NCBI RefSeq assembly: GCF_003173755.1
Contig: NZ_CP029553.1
Coordinates: 1,876,501 to 1,940,500 of the forward strand
From: Methylobacterium terrae
Lineage (GTDB): Bacteria > Pseudomonadota > Alphaproteobacteria > Rhizobiales > Beijerinckiaceae
DNA: 64,000 nt
Direction of reading: 5' to 3'
Part shown: piece after piece, positions 1-9,575 of the stretch
Position numbering within the stretch: the stretch's first letter is position 1
How the letters are laid out: every line of letters starts with the position of its first letter
Translations under genes and position numbers: made by a program
Notes under the pieces: generated by a model
What the model saw: the letters and a program-made list of their open reading frames with translations, nothing else
What the model was told of the DNA's origin: nothing
The model's database searches: none

Positions 1-652
1 CGAGGAGCGCGGGGGCGTCGCCGTCGAGATAGGCGAGAACCGCCGGCAGGTCGGCCGTGCCCGCCCCGAGGCAGCCGGCGACGACCGCGCCGACCTCCGC
101 GGCGGTGCGGGCCGCCGCCATCCCGGCGCCGAGGTCGCGCAAGCAGCGCAGCCGCCGCTCGCCGATCACCCGCTCGGTCTCCTCCGAGACGACGCACAGC
201 ATGCCGGTGACGGTGCCGGAATCGTCGGCGAGCGGGCTGTACGAGAAGGTGTGGTAGCTCTCCTCGGTGAAGCCGCGCCGCTCGAGGAACAGCAGCAGCG
301 CCTCGTCCCAGGTCGCCTGGCCCGTGCCGAGCACCTGGGCGATGCGCGGGCCGATGTCGGGCCAGATCTCGGCCCAGACCACGTCGGAGCGCGCCCCGAG
401 CGCCCAGGCCTCCTTGACCCCGAGGGTGGGCTTGTAGGCGTCGTTGCAGAAGAAGGTGAGCTCGGGCCCCCATGCCATCCACATGGCGAAGCGCGAGCCG
501 AGCATGATCCGCACCGCCGCGGTCAGCGATTGCGGCCAGCCCTCGACCGGTCCGAGCGCCGTCGCCGCCCAGTCGTGGGCGCGCAGGCGCGCGCCCATCT
601 CGCCGCCGCCTGGGAAAAGAGTCTCGCGCATCGCGGGCGGGTTACCGGGCAT
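1..652 (-). CDS. PAS/GAF sensor protein, N-terminal part (truncated by window edge)
   Basis: The minus strand is open from an ATG at 652 to the window edge, giving about 217 residues. It begins MPGNPPAMRETLFPGG; a second in-frame ATG lies at 631 and neither start has a clear ribosome binding site. A PAS-like fold is suggested by a stretch reading MWMAWGPELTFFCNDAYKP, followed by the typical PAS end GMLCVVSEETERVIGERR and then a GAF-like segment. Proteins with this N-terminus in rhizobia and methylobacteria are usually large PAS-GAF hybrid histidine kinases, so a kinase and perhaps a receiver domain should lie beyond the edge. That is inference; only the sensory part is visible. Confidence 0.7.
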   Translation of the reverse strand, partial: MPGNPPAMRETLFPGGGEMGARLRAHDWAATALGPVEGWPQSLTAAVRIMLGSRFAMWMAWGPELTFFCNDAYKPTLGVKEAWALGARSDVVWAEIWPDIGPRIAQVLGTGQATWDEALLLFLERRGFTEESYHTFSYSPLADDSGTVTGMLCVVSEETERVIGERRLRCLRDLGAGMAAARTAAEVGAVVAGCLGAGTADLPAVLAYLDGDAPALL

Positions 653-745
653 GGGAGGTGTCCAGCATGCCTCCGCGATGGCACGGGCGCCGCGAACTGT
701 CAAAAACCAGGCCTAACACGAATCGGTTCGGCCCCGCCCGGGGGC

Positions 746-1282
746 TTAGGGCGCCCGCCCGGTCAGCGTCTCGACGATCTCGGCGACGATCGCCTGCGGC
801 GTGCCGCCGACCGAGACCACGAGCGGGTTCTCGTCGGGCGTGGGCTCCTGCAGGGTGCGGAACTGGCTGTCGAGCAGGCTCGTCGGCATGAAGTGGCCGT
901 GGCGAGCGGCCATGCGCCGGCCGATCAGCTCGCGGTCGCCCTTGAGGTAGACGAGGCGCACGTCCGGCCGGTCGCCGGCCAGGATGTCGCGGTAGGCGCG
1001 CTTGAGCCCCGAGCAGGTCACGACCCCGTGCCGCCCCTCCGCCCGGAGCGTGTCGATCCAGGCCGCGATCGCGGCGAGCCAGGGCCAGCGGTCCTCGTCG
1101 GTCAGCGGCGTTCCGGCCTGCATCTTCTCGACGTTGGCGGCGGGATGGAAATCGTCGCCGTCCTCGAACTCCCAGCCGAGCCGGCCGGCGAGGAGGCTCG
1201 CCACCGTGCTCTTGCCGGAACCGGAGACGCCCATCACCACGATGACCGCGGGGGGAGCCGGGTTGCCTGACGCGTCGTCCAT
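746..1282 (-). CDS. gntK: Gluconokinase
   Basis: This 178-residue protein phosphorylates D-gluconate to 6-phosphogluconate with ATP in the cytoplasm. It has the P-loop GVSGSGKST at residues 18-26 and the family signature around DGDDFHPAANVEKMQAGTPL, then a CSGLKRAYRD segment typical of the GntK/IdnK family. Length matches the family (160-190 residues). It stands alone, with no gluconate transporter or regulator next to it, and the upstream gap carries repeat elements rather than a recognisable operator. Confidence 0.95.
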   Translation of the reverse strand: MDDASGNPAPPAVIVVMGVSGSGKSTVASLLAGRLGWEFEDGDDFHPAANVEKMQAGTPLTDEDRWPWLAAIAAWIDTLRAEGRHGVVTCSGLKRAYRDILAGDRPDVRLVYLKGDRELIGRRMAARHGHFMPTSLLDSQFRTLQEPTPDENPLVVSVGGTPQAIVAEIVETLTGRAP

Positions 1283-1397
1283 CGTGGCGTGTCCTCCGGT
1301 TTTCTTTGGTATTCTGGAACAGACGATATCGCGTTGAGCGCGTCACCCTCCCCTTCTGCCGCACCGCTGTCCGGGGAAAACCCCTTCGAAATCAAGG

Positions 1398-1577
1398 CGC
1401 GGGATCCCCTCTCCCGAGTGGGAGAGGGGTAGGGGCGATCGAAGATCGCGCGAGGGTGGCTCGGGTTCCGCAATGATCCAGAACTGTCGAGCTGCGCAGC
1501 TCGACGCCCAGCGAATTATCCTTAAGCCGAGCCACCCTCACCCCCGGCCCCTCTCCCACACGGGAGAGGGGAGGCGC
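1398..1577. repeat. Palindromic intergenic repeat, family A copy 1
   Basis: Two short hairpins built on CCCTCTCCC(N)GGGAGAGGG sit at about 1403-1428 and 1548-1572. They enclose roughly 100 bp that contain GAACTGTCGAGCTGC and a GAGCCACCCTCACCCC block. The same blocks recur, partly in the other orientation, at 3940-4103. This element fills most of the 349-bp gap between gluconokinase and lpd; I see no gene in that gap. Confidence 0.75.
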
Positions 1578-1631
1578 GCCATTTTTTTTCCGGACAGCCC
1601 TGCGCAGGGGGGAGGGTTACGGCCGTCGCGC

Positions 1632-3035
1632 TCACATGTGCAGCGCGCGCTTCTCCACCGCGAGAGCGGCTTCCTTCACCGCCTCGGTCAGGGTCGGGTG
1701 GGCGTGGCAGGTGCGGGCGATGTCCTCGGATGAGGCGCCGAACTCCATCGCCACCGCAACCTCCATGATGAGGTTGCCGGCGTCGGGCCCGACGATGTGG
1801 ACGCCGAGCACCCGGTCGGTCCCGGCATCGGCCAGCACCTTCACGAAGCCGTCGGTGGTGTGGTTCACCTTGGCGCGGCCGTTCGCGGTGAACGGGAACT
1901 TGCCGATGTTGTAGGTGATCCCGTCCTTCTTCAGTTCCTCCTCGGACTTGCCGACCGAGGCGACCTCCGGCGTGGTGTAGACCACGTTCGGGATCACGCC
2001 GTAATTCACGTGGCCGGCCTTGCCGGCCAGGATCTCCGCCACCGCGACGCCCTCGTCCTCGGCCTTGTGGGCGAGCATCGGGCCGGCGATCACGTCGCCG
2101 ATGGCGTAGATGCCGGTGACGTTGGTGGCGTAGCGGTCGTCGGTCTGGATCCGGCCCTTGTTGTCGACCTGCACGCCGACGGTCTCGAGGCCGAGGCCGC
2201 CGGTATAGGGCACGCGGCCGATGGCGACGAGCACCACGTCGGCCTCCAGCGTCTCCGCCGCACCGCCCGCGGCCGGCTCGACCGTGACCTTGGCGCCCGA
2301 GCCCGTGCGCTCGACGCCCGTGACCTTCTGCGACAGGCGGAACTGGATGCCCTGCTTGGCGAGGATGCGCTGGAACTGCTTGCCGACCTCGCCGTCCATG
2401 CCCGGCAGGATCCGGTCGAGATACTCGACGACCGTCACCTCGGCGCCCAGCCGCCGCCAGACCGAGCCGAGCTCGAGGCCGATCACGCCGGCACCGATGA
2501 CGACGAGCTTGCCCGGGACCTTGGTCAGGTCGAGGGCGCCGGTGGAGGAGACCACCACCTCCTCGTCGATGGCGACGCCCGGCAGGTTGGCGACGTCCGA
2601 ACCCGTCGCGATCACGACGTTCTTGGCCTCGAGGATCTGGTTAGCCCCGTCCTCCGACGTCACCTCGACCCGGCCGGCGCCGGCGAGACGCCCGGTGCCC
2701 TGGAAGGCGTCGATGCCGTTCTTCTTGAGCAGGAACGCGACGCCCTTGGTGTTGCCGTCGACGCCGTCCTGCTTGAACGCCATCATCTTGGCCAGGTCGA
2801 GCTTCGGCTCGCCGACGGTGATGCCGAGCACGGGGAAGTGCTTGGTCGCCTCCTCGAACGCCTCGGAGGCGTGCAGCAGGGCCTTCGAGGGGATGCAGCC
2901 GACGTTGAGGCAGGTGCCGCCATGGGCCGGGCGCTTCTCGACCACGGCGGTCTTCAGGCCGAGCTGGGCGGCGCGCAGCGCGCAGACGTAGCCGCCGGGA
3001 CCAGTGCCGATGACGACGAGATCGTAGGAGGACAT
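1632..3035 (-). CDS. lpdA: Dihydrolipoyl dehydrogenase (E3 of 2-oxoglutarate dehydrogenase)
   Basis: This 467-residue FAD enzyme reoxidises the dihydrolipoyl arm of the E2 subunit and reduces NAD+. The N-terminal FAD site reads [17 protein letters not shown], and the redox-active disulfide motif [13 protein letters not shown] has its cysteines at residues 42 and 47. A second dinucleotide site, [16 protein letters not shown], binds NAD. The C-terminal HAHPTLTEA carries the catalytic His-Glu pair. It is the last gene of the TCA block that starts with mdh at 12183. An SDR gene and a repeat element separate it from sucB. Confidence 0.97.
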   Translation of the reverse strand: MSSYDLVVIGTGPGGYVCALRAAQLGLKTAVVEKRPAHGGTCLNVGCIPSKALLHASEAFEEATKHFPVLGITVGEPKLDLAKMMAFKQDGVDGNTKGVAFLLKKNGIDAFQGTGRLAGAGRVEVTSEDGANQILEAKNVVIATGSDVANLPGVAIDEEVVVSSTGALDLTKVPGKLVVIGAGVIGLELGSVWRRLGAEVTVVEYLDRILPGMDGEVGKQFQRILAKQGIQFRLSQKVTGVERTGSGAKVTVEPAAGGAAETLEADVVLVAIGRVPYTGGLGLETVGVQVDNKGRIQTDDRYATNVTGIYAIGDVIAGPMLAHKAEDEGVAVAEILAGKAGHVNYGVIPNVVYTTPEVASVGKSEEELKKDGITYNIGKFPFTANGRAKVNHTTDGFVKVLADAGTDRVLGVHIVGPDAGNLIMEVAVAMEFGASSEDIARTCHAHPTLTEAVKEAALAVEKRALHM

Positions 3036-3110
3036 GCAGGACTCGCGAGGTTGGGAGCGGCGGGCCCGGCTGGGCGCCGCCGCTGCGATGAGTGATGGAG
3101 TGAGGGGCGG

Positions 3111-3857
3111 CTAGCGGCCGCCCGAGATCGTCAGGGTCGCGCCGGTGGCGTAGGAGGCGTCGTCCGACAGGAGCCAGACCACCGCGGCCGCGACCTCGTC
3201 GGCGGTGCCGGCGCGCTTCATCGGCACGAGCGGGCTCAGCCGCGCCAGCCGGTCCGGCTGGCCGCCGCTGGCGTGGATGTCGGTCTCGATCAGGCCGGGG
3301 GCGACGCCGTTGACCCGGATGCCCTCGGCGGCCACCTCGCCGGCGAGCCCCGTGGTGAAGGTATCGATGGCGCCCTTCGACGCCGCGTAATCGACGTACT
3401 GGTTCGGCGCGCCGAGGCGGGCCGCCACCGACGACAGGTTGACGATGACGCCGCCCGACCCGCCGTGGCGGGTCGACATCCGCCGCACCGCCTCGCCGGC
3501 GCACAGGAACGAGCCGATGATGTTGGTGGTCATCATCCGGTTGAGACGCGAGAACGTCATCTCGTCGACCCGCGCGGCGTAATCGACGACGCCCGCATTG
3601 TTGACGAGGCCGCCGAGCGTGCCGAGGCCGTCCGCCGCCTTGAACAAGGCCGGGATGTCGGCCTCGACGGCGACGTCGCTTCTCACCGCGAGCGCCCGGC
3701 CGCCGAGATCCTCGATCTCCCGCACCAGGGACTCGGCGGCGTCCTTGGCCGCGACGTAGGAGAAGCAGACCCGCCAGCCGGCCCGCGCCGCCCGCAAGGC
3801 GACGGCCCGGCCGATGCCGCGGCTGCCGCCGGTGATGACCAGGACCTTGTCCGTCAT
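3111..3857 (-). CDS. SDR family oxidoreductase (glucose/3-oxoacyl reductase-like)
   Basis: This classical short-chain dehydrogenase has 248 residues. It shows the cofactor motif TGGSRGIG near residues 9-16, the NNAG motif, a serine in NLSSVAA and the catalytic YAASK pair. The C-terminus ATLTISGGR is the usual FabG-like end. The substrate cannot be read from sequence. It lies between sucB and lpd on the same strand; related alphaproteobacteria often keep an SDR at this place in the TCA block. The stop is about 75 bp before the lpd start, so co-transcription with lpd is likely. Confidence 0.9.
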   Translation of the reverse strand: MTDKVLVITGGSRGIGRAVALRAARAGWRVCFSYVAAKDAAESLVREIEDLGGRALAVRSDVAVEADIPALFKAADGLGTLGGLVNNAGVVDYAARVDEMTFSRLNRMMTTNIIGSFLCAGEAVRRMSTRHGGSGGVIVNLSSVAARLGAPNQYVDYAASKGAIDTFTTGLAGEVAAEGIRVNGVAPGLIETDIHASGGQPDRLARLSPLVPMKRAGTADEVAAAVVWLLSDDASYATGATLTISGGR

Positions 3858-3939
3858 TGCCGTGCTCCCCGATGTCGAGAGACGTCCGCCCTTGGACGGG
3901 CAGGCTATCCATGGAACGTCACGGGGAAGAAAAAAACGC

Positions 3940-4103
3940 AGGATCCCCTCTCCCGTGTGGGAGAGGGGTAGGGGTGAGGGTGGCGCGCTTCAGTGTGAAG
4001 CTGAAAGCGTCGTGCTGGCAGCTCGACAGTTCCGGGTCATTGCGGAAGCCGAGCCACCCTCACCCCTACCCCTCTCCCAAACGGGAGAGGGGATCCCGCG
4101 CCC
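3940..4103. repeat. Palindromic intergenic repeat, family A copy 2
   Basis: The element has two outer hairpins of the form CCCTCTCCC(N)GGGAGAGGG at about 3945-3969 and 4071-4092, each bordered by GGATCC. Inside are inverted GGTGAGGGTGGC / GCCACCCTCACC blocks and the segment AGCTCGACAGTTC. It shares these blocks with 1398-1577. It occupies the gap between the SDR gene and sucB. Confidence 0.75.
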
Positions 4104-4120
4104 TGATCTTATCCCAGAAG

Positions 4121-4143
4121 AGCCTCTCCCAGGGGGAGAGGCT
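4121..4143 (-). terminator. Hairpin downstream of sucB
   Basis: A perfect 10-bp stem (AGCCTCTCCC paired with GGGAGAGGCT, 3-nt loop) begins 12 bases beyond the sucB stop. On the minus strand it is followed by CTTCT, only weakly U-rich. It probably ends or processes the suc transcript before the SDR-lpd part. Confidence 0.55.
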
Positions 4144-4154
4144 GTTTGTTGATC

Positions 4155-5441
4155 CTAGAGGTCGAGCACGAGGCGCGCCGGGTCCTCCAGGGCTTCCTTG
4201 ACCCGCACCAGGAAGGTCACGGCCTCCTTCCCGTCGACGATGCGGTGATCGTAGGACAGGGCGAGGTACATCATCGGCCGCGCCTCGATCTTGCCGCCTC
4301 GCACGACCGGACGCTCCTCGATGCGGTGCATGCCGAGGATGCCCGATTGCGGCGCGTTGAGGATCGGGGTCGACATCAGCGAGCCGTAGATGCCGCCGTT
4401 GGTGATCGTGAACGTGCCGCCCTGCATGTCCTCGATCGACAGCTTGCCGTCGCGGGCCTTGCGGCCGAAGCCGGTGATGGCCTTCTCGATCCCGGAGATC
4501 GACAGCTGGTCGGCATCGCGCACCACCGGCACGACCAAGCCCTTGTCGGTGCCCACCGCGATGCCGACGTGGTAGTAGTTCTTGTAGACGATGTCCTGGC
4601 CGTCGATCTCGGCGTTCACCGCCGGCACGTCCTTCAGGGCGCCGATCACCGCCTTGGTGAAGAAGCCCATGAAGCCGAGCTTGGCGCCGTGCTTCTTCTC
4701 GAACACGTCCTTGTACTGCTGGCGCAGGGCCATCACCGCGCCCATGTCGACGTCGTTGAACGTCGTCAGCATCGCGGCGGTGTTCTGCGCGTCCTTGAGG
4801 CGCCGGGCGATGGTCTGGCGCAGCTTGGTCATGCGCACCCGCTCCTCGCGGGAGGCATCGTCCGGCGCCGACGGGGCGCGGGCGACCTGCGGGGCCGGGG
4901 CCGGGGCCGGAGCGGAGGCGCCCGACGAGATCGCCGAGAGCATGTCGCCCTTGGTGACGCGGCCGTCCTTGCCGCTGCCCTTCACGGACGACGGATCGAC
5001 GCCGGATTCCTGGGCCAGGCGCGCGACGGCCGGGCCGTTGTCGCCGGCCGAGTGGCCCCCAGTACCTTGATTCTTGGGCGCGGCGTCGCCGTGGCTGCCG
5101 TAGGAAGCGGAGGACGACTTGGCGGGCGCCTCGGCGGCGGCCTTCGGGGCCTCCTTGGGGGCCTCCGCCTTCGGGGCGGCCGCGCCGTTGCCGGCGGAGG
5201 CGCCGCCCTCGACGATGGAGCCGAGGAGCGCGCCGGGCTCGACCGTCTCGCCGTCCTTGGCGACGATCTCGCCGAGCTGGCCCGAGGCCGGGGCGTTGAC
5301 CTCGAGGGTGACCTTGTCGGTCTCGAGCTCGACCAGCGGCTCGTCGGCCTTCACGGTGTCGCCGGGCTTCTTGAACCAGCGGCCGATCGTGGCCTCGCTC
5401 ACGGACTCGCCGAGCGTCGGGACGCGGATTTCGGTGGCCAT
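4155..5441 (-). CDS. sucB: Dihydrolipoyllysine-residue succinyltransferase, E2 of 2-oxoglutarate dehydrogenase
   Basis: This 428-residue E2 core transfers the succinyl group from lipoamide to CoA. Domain order is a lipoyl domain (residues 2-75, lipoylated lysine in ETDKVTLEV), an Ala/Pro/Lys-rich linker, and an E3-binding domain around residues 128-165 ([20 protein letters not shown]). The C-terminal catalytic domain carries the SYDHRIVDG motif with the catalytic His and Asp. Length fits the family. It lies 80 bp downstream of sucA on the same strand. Confidence 0.97.
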   Translation of the reverse strand: MATEIRVPTLGESVSEATIGRWFKKPGDTVKADEPLVELETDKVTLEVNAPASGQLGEIVAKDGETVEPGALLGSIVEGGASAGNGAAAPKAEAPKEAPKAAAEAPAKSSSASYGSHGDAAPKNQGTGGHSAGDNGPAVARLAQESGVDPSSVKGSGKDGRVTKGDMLSAISSGASAPAPAPAPQVARAPSAPDDASREERVRMTKLRQTIARRLKDAQNTAAMLTTFNDVDMGAVMALRQQYKDVFEKKHGAKLGFMGFFTKAVIGALKDVPAVNAEIDGQDIVYKNYYHVGIAVGTDKGLVVPVVRDADQLSISGIEKAITGFGRKARDGKLSIEDMQGGTFTITNGGIYGSLMSTPILNAPQSGILGMHRIEERPVVRGGKIEARPMMYLALSYDHRIVDGKEAVTFLVRVKEALEDPARLVLDL

Positions 5442-5521
5442 GTCTTCCGTCAGGGTTGGGGCGGTGGGGTGCCCGGAAAAAGGTCAGGCGGCGCCCCGGA
5501 AGGGGCGCCGGTGAAGGGAGA

Positions 5522-8476
5522 TCAGACCGCCAGGGCCTCGTTGAGGAAGGCCTGGAGCTGGTCGAGGTGCTTCGACATCAGGCCGACGGCGGTCGAGGCC
5601 GAGGCCGGGCGGCCGACGTAGCGCGGACGCTTGGAGGCGGAGCCGGCCTGGTTCAGGACCCACTCCAGGTAGGGCTCGACGAAGGCCCACGAGCCCATGT
5701 TCTTGGGCTCCTCCTGGCACCACACCACCTCGGCGTTGCGGAACCGCGAGATCTCGGTGGCGAGCGACTTCAGCGGGAACGGGTAGAGCTGCTCGACGCG
5801 CATCAGGTACACGTCGGAGATGCCGCGCTTCTCGCGCTCCTCGTAGAGGTCGTAATAGACCTTGCCCGAGCAGAGCACGACGCGACGGACCTTGTCGTCC
5901 TTCGACAGCTTCACGCCGTCCTGCGCCTTCTCGGCGTCGTCCCACAGCACCCGGTGGAAGGTCGAGCCCTCGGCGATGTCCGACAAAGCCGAGACCGCCC
6001 GCTTGTGGCGCAGGAGCGACTTCGGGGTCATCAGCACCAGCGGCTTGCGGAAGTCCCGCTTCAGCTGGCGGCGCAGGATGTGGAAGTAGTTCGAGGGCGT
6101 CGTGCAGTTGGCGACCTGCATGTTGTCCTCGGCGCACATCTGCAGGTAGCGCTCCAGGCGAGCGGAGGAATGCTCCGGACCCTGGCCCTCGTAGCCGTGC
6201 GGCAGGAGCATCACCAGGCCCGACATGCGCAGCCACTTGCGCTCGCCGCTACTGATGAACTGGTCGACCACGACCTGCGCGCCGTTGGCGAAGTCGCCGA
6301 ACTGCGCCTCCCACAGCACCAGGGAGTTCGGCTCGGCGAGCGAGTAGCCGTACTCGAAGCCGAGCACCGCCTCCTCCGAGAGCATCGAGTTGATGACCTC
6401 GTAGCGGCTCTGGCCGTCCTTGATGTGGTTGAGGGGCGTGTAGCGCTCCTCGTTCTCCTGGTCGATCACAACCGAGTGGCGCTGCGAGAAGGTGCCGCGC
6501 TCGACGTCCTGGCCCGACAGGCGGACCCGGTGCCCTTCCGTGAGGAGCGAGCCGAAGGCCAGGGCCTCGGCGGTCGCCCAGTCCAGGCCCTCGCCGGTCT
6601 CGATCGCCTTGGCGCGGTTGTCGAGGAAGCGCCGGATGGTGCGGTGCAGGTGGAAGTCCTGCGGCACCGTGGTGATTCGGTTGCCGATCTCCCGCAGGGT
6701 GTCGGCCGGCACGCCGGTGCGGCCGCGGCGCGGGTCGTCCTCGTCCTCGCGCACCGCCTTCAGGCCCGACCAGCGGCCGTCGAGCCAGTCGGCCTTGTTG
6801 GCCTTGTAGGCGGTGGCGATGTCGAACTCGCTGTCGAGGGTCGCCCGGAACTCGGCCTTGCGGTCGTCGAGCTCCTTCTGGCTCACCACGCCGGTCTCGG
6901 TCAGCCGCTTGCCGTAGGTCTCGAGCGTCGAGGGGTGCTTGCGGATGATCTGGTACATCTTCGGCTGGGTGAACGCGGGCTCGTCGCCCTCGTTGTGGCC
7001 GAAGCGGCGGTAGCAGAGCATGTCGATCACGACAGGCTTGTGGAACTTCTGCCGGTACTCGGTGGCGATCTTGGCCGCGAAGGTGACGGCCTCGGGGTCG
7101 TCGCCGTTGCAGTGGAAGATCGGCGCCTCGACCATCTTCGCCACGTCGGACGGGTAGGGCGAGGAGCGCGAGAAGCGCGGATCGGTGGTGAAGCCGATCT
7201 GGTTGTTGATGATGAAGTGGATCGAGCCGCCGGTGCGGTGGCCCTTCAGGCCCGAGAGGCCGAAGCACTCCGCCACCACGCCCTGGCCCGCGAAGGCCGC
7301 GTCGCCGTGGATGAGGAGCGGCAGCACGGTGGTGCGCTGCTCGTCGCCGGTCTGGTCCTGCTTCGCCCGCACCTTGCCGAGCACCACCGGATCGACGATC
7401 TCGAGGTGCGAGGGGTTGGCGGTCAGCGACAGGTGGACGGTGTTGCCGTCGAAGGCCCGGTCGCTCGAGGCGCCGAGGTGGTACTTCACGTCACCCGAGC
7501 CCTCGACCTCGGCCGGGGACGACGAGCCGCCCTTGAACTCGTGGAAGATCGCCCGGAAGGGCTTCGACATCACGTTGGCGAGCACGTTGAGCCGGCCGCG
7601 ATGGGCCATGCCGAGCACGATGTCGGTGACGCCGAGCGCGCCGCCGCGCTTGATGATCTGCTCCAGCGCCGGGACCATCGCCTCGGAGCCGTCGAGGCCG
7701 AAGCGCTTGGTGCCGGTGTACTTGAGGTCGAGGAACTTCTCGAAGCCCTCGGCCTCGATCATCTTGTTGAGGATCGCCCGCCTTCCCTGCTCGGTGAACG
7801 AGATCTCCTTGTCCTTGCCCTCGATGCGCTCCTGGATCCAGGCCTTCTCCTCCGGATCGGAGATGTGCATGAACTCGACGCCGAGGGTCTGGCAGTAGGT
7901 CCGCTCCAGGATCGCGACGATCTCCCGGATGGTGCCGAATTCGAGGCCGAGCACGTTGTCGAGGAAGATCGGGCGGTCCCAGTCGGACTCGGCGAAGCCG
8001 TAATGCTGCGGGTGCAGCTCCTCGTGGTCGCCGCGCGGCTGCAGGCCCAGCGGATCGAGCTTGGCATGCAGGTGGCCGCGCATGCGGTAGGCGCGGATCA
8101 GCATGATCGCGCGCACGGAATCCTTGGTGGCCTGCTGCACGTCGGCCGGAGCGACCGCTTGGCCCTTGGCCTCCTGCTTGGCCTTGATCTTCTCGCCGAC
8201 CGCCTTCTCGATCTGCGCCCAGTTGCCGTCCAGCGCCGAGACGATGTCGCCGTTGGCGACGACCGGCCAGTTCGGCTTCGTCCAGGACGCGCCTTCCGCG
8301 TTCTTGACGACGATCGCGCTCTCCTCCTTCAGGCCGGAGAAGAAGCTGCGCCACTCGGGATCGACCGCGTTGGGATCCCGGGTGTAGGTCGCGTAGAGCT
8401 CCTCGATGTAGTCGGCGTTGCCTCCGTAGAGGAACGAGGTTCCGAGGAGGGCGTCGTTCGCGTCCTGGCGTGCCAT
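5522..8476 (-). CDS. sucA: 2-oxoglutarate dehydrogenase E1 component
   Basis: This 984-residue thiamin diphosphate enzyme decarboxylates 2-oxoglutarate and passes the succinyl group to the lipoyl arm of SucB. The N-terminus has the short E1 motif LLGTSFLYGGNADYIEELY. The TPP/Mg region shows GMAHRGRLNVLANV and LLIHGDAAFAGQG, and the transketolase-like second half reads LPHGYEGQGPEHSSARLERYLQ. Length matches alphaproteobacterial SucA (about 980-1000). The gap to upstream sucD holds two hairpins, so sucAB may be partly uncoupled from sucCD transcription. Confidence 0.98.
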   Translation of the reverse strand: MARQDANDALLGTSFLYGGNADYIEELYATYTRDPNAVDPEWRSFFSGLKEESAIVVKNAEGASWTKPNWPVVANGDIVSALDGNWAQIEKAVGEKIKAKQEAKGQAVAPADVQQATKDSVRAIMLIRAYRMRGHLHAKLDPLGLQPRGDHEELHPQHYGFAESDWDRPIFLDNVLGLEFGTIREIVAILERTYCQTLGVEFMHISDPEEKAWIQERIEGKDKEISFTEQGRRAILNKMIEAEGFEKFLDLKYTGTKRFGLDGSEAMVPALEQIIKRGGALGVTDIVLGMAHRGRLNVLANVMSKPFRAIFHEFKGGSSSPAEVEGSGDVKYHLGASSDRAFDGNTVHLSLTANPSHLEIVDPVVLGKVRAKQDQTGDEQRTTVLPLLIHGDAAFAGQGVVAECFGLSGLKGHRTGGSIHFIINNQIGFTTDPRFSRSSPYPSDVAKMVEAPIFHCNGDDPEAVTFAAKIATEYRQKFHKPVVIDMLCYRRFGHNEGDEPAFTQPKMYQIIRKHPSTLETYGKRLTETGVVSQKELDDRKAEFRATLDSEFDIATAYKANKADWLDGRWSGLKAVREDEDDPRRGRTGVPADTLREIGNRITTVPQDFHLHRTIRRFLDNRAKAIETGEGLDWATAEALAFGSLLTEGHRVRLSGQDVERGTFSQRHSVVIDQENEERYTPLNHIKDGQSRYEVINSMLSEEAVLGFEYGYSLAEPNSLVLWEAQFGDFANGAQVVVDQFISSGERKWLRMSGLVMLLPHGYEGQGPEHSSARLERYLQMCAEDNMQVANCTTPSNYFHILRRQLKRDFRKPLVLMTPKSLLRHKRAVSALSDIAEGSTFHRVLWDDAEKAQDGVKLSKDDKVRRVVLCSGKVYYDLYEEREKRGISDVYLMRVEQLYPFPLKSLATEISRFRNAEVVWCQEEPKNMGSWAFVEPYLEWVLNQAGSASKRPRYVGRPASASTAVGLMSKHLDQLQAFLNEALAV

Positions 8477-8564
8477 GGCGATCTGTCTATCCGCGCTGGT
8501 CGATCGATGCGCCGGCTTCTCAAGCCCGGTTGCGGCGGGAGAATGGCATCTTGTCGACGGTGGG

Positions 8565-8586
8565 GGCGCCCGGATATCCGGGCGCC
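8565..8586. other. Perfect 22-bp palindrome between sucD and sucA
   Basis: GGCGCC-CGGATATCCG-GGCGCC is fully self-complementary, so it is either an operator-like site or a hairpin with a minimal loop. It lies about 90 bases upstream of the sucA start in the 210-bp sucD-sucA gap. No U-tract follows on the minus strand. Confidence 0.55.
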
Positions 8587-8633
8587 AGGGTGTCTTACGA
8601 ACTCAAGAGAGTTGACGTTTGCTTGCGATGTGG

Positions 8634-8655
8634 GTGCGGAACCGAAATTCCGCAC
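8634..8655 (-). terminator. Small hairpin in the sucD-sucA gap
   Basis: GTGCGGAA pairs with TTCCGCAC across a 6-nt loop, about 30 bases after the sucD stop on the minus strand. No clear U-tract follows, so attenuation or RNA processing is as likely as full termination. Confidence 0.4.
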
Positions 8656-8686
8656 GCCACGCCTGCCATGCGCGAGGCGAAGGGCT

Positions 8687-9571
8687 TCAACCCTTCAGGA
8701 CCTCGACCAGGGTCTTGCCGAGGCGGGCCGGCGACGGCGAGACGCGGATGCCCGCCTCCTCCATCGCGGCGATCTTGTCCTCGGCGCCGCCCTTGCCGCC
8801 CGAGATGATCGCGCCGGCGTGCCCCATGCGGCGGCCGGGAGGCGCCGTGCGGCCGGCGATGAAGCCGACCATCGGCTTCTTGCGGCCGCGCTTGGCCTCG
8901 TCACGAATGAACTGCGCCGCCTCTTCCTCGGCCGAGCCGCCGATCTCGCCGATCATCACGATCGACTCGGTCTTGTCGTCCTTGAGGAACATCTCCAGCA
9001 TGTCGATGAACTCGGTGCCCTTGACCGGGTCGCCGCCGATGCCGACCGCGGTGGTCTGGCCGAGGCCCTCGTTGGTGGTCTGGAACACCGCCTCGTAGGT
9101 CAGCGTGCCGGAGCGCGACACGATGCCGACCGAGCCCGGACGGAAGATGTTGGCCGGCATGATGCCGATCTTCGACTCGCCGGCGGTGACGATGCCGGGG
9201 CAGTTCGGGCCGATGAGGCGCGACTTCGAGCCCTCGAGCGAGCGCTTGACGCGCACCATGTCGAGGACCGGGATGCCTTCCGTGATGCAGACGATCAGCG
9301 GGATCTCGGCGTCGATCGCCTCGCAGATCGCGTCGGCGGCGCCCGGCGGCGGCACGTAGACCACCGAGGCGTCGGCGCCGGTGGCGTGACGGGCCTCCTT
9401 CACGGTGTCGAACACCGGCAGGCCGAGATGGGTCGCGCCGCCCTTCCCCGGCGAGGTGCCGCCGACCATCTTGGTGCCGTAGGCGATCGCCTGCTCGGAG
9501 TGGAAGGTCCCGTTCTTGCCGGTGAAGCCCTGGCAGATGACCTTGGTGTTCTTGTCGATGAGGATGGACAT
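8687..9571 (-). CDS. sucD: Succinyl-CoA synthetase alpha subunit
   Basis: This 294-residue subunit binds CoA and carries the phosphohistidine of the enzyme that converts succinyl-CoA to succinate with nucleotide triphosphate formation. The CoA-binding Rossmann start reads [17 protein letters not shown], followed by [16 protein letters not shown] and the active-site segment [11 protein letters not shown] with the phosphorylated histidine. Length is normal. Unusually, its partner sucC is separated from it by a 120-residue membrane protein gene, whose stop lies only 4 nt before this start. Confidence 0.97.
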   Translation of the reverse strand: MSILIDKNTKVICQGFTGKNGTFHSEQAIAYGTKMVGGTSPGKGGATHLGLPVFDTVKEARHATGADASVVYVPPPGAADAICEAIDAEIPLIVCITEGIPVLDMVRVKRSLEGSKSRLIGPNCPGIVTAGESKIGIMPANIFRPGSVGIVSRSGTLTYEAVFQTTNEGLGQTTAVGIGGDPVKGTEFIDMLEMFLKDDKTESIVMIGEIGGSAEEEAAQFIRDEAKRGRKKPMVGFIAGRTAPPGRRMGHAGAIISGGKGGAEDKIAAMEEAGIRVSPSPARLGKTLVEVLKG

Positions 9572-9575
9572 GCTG

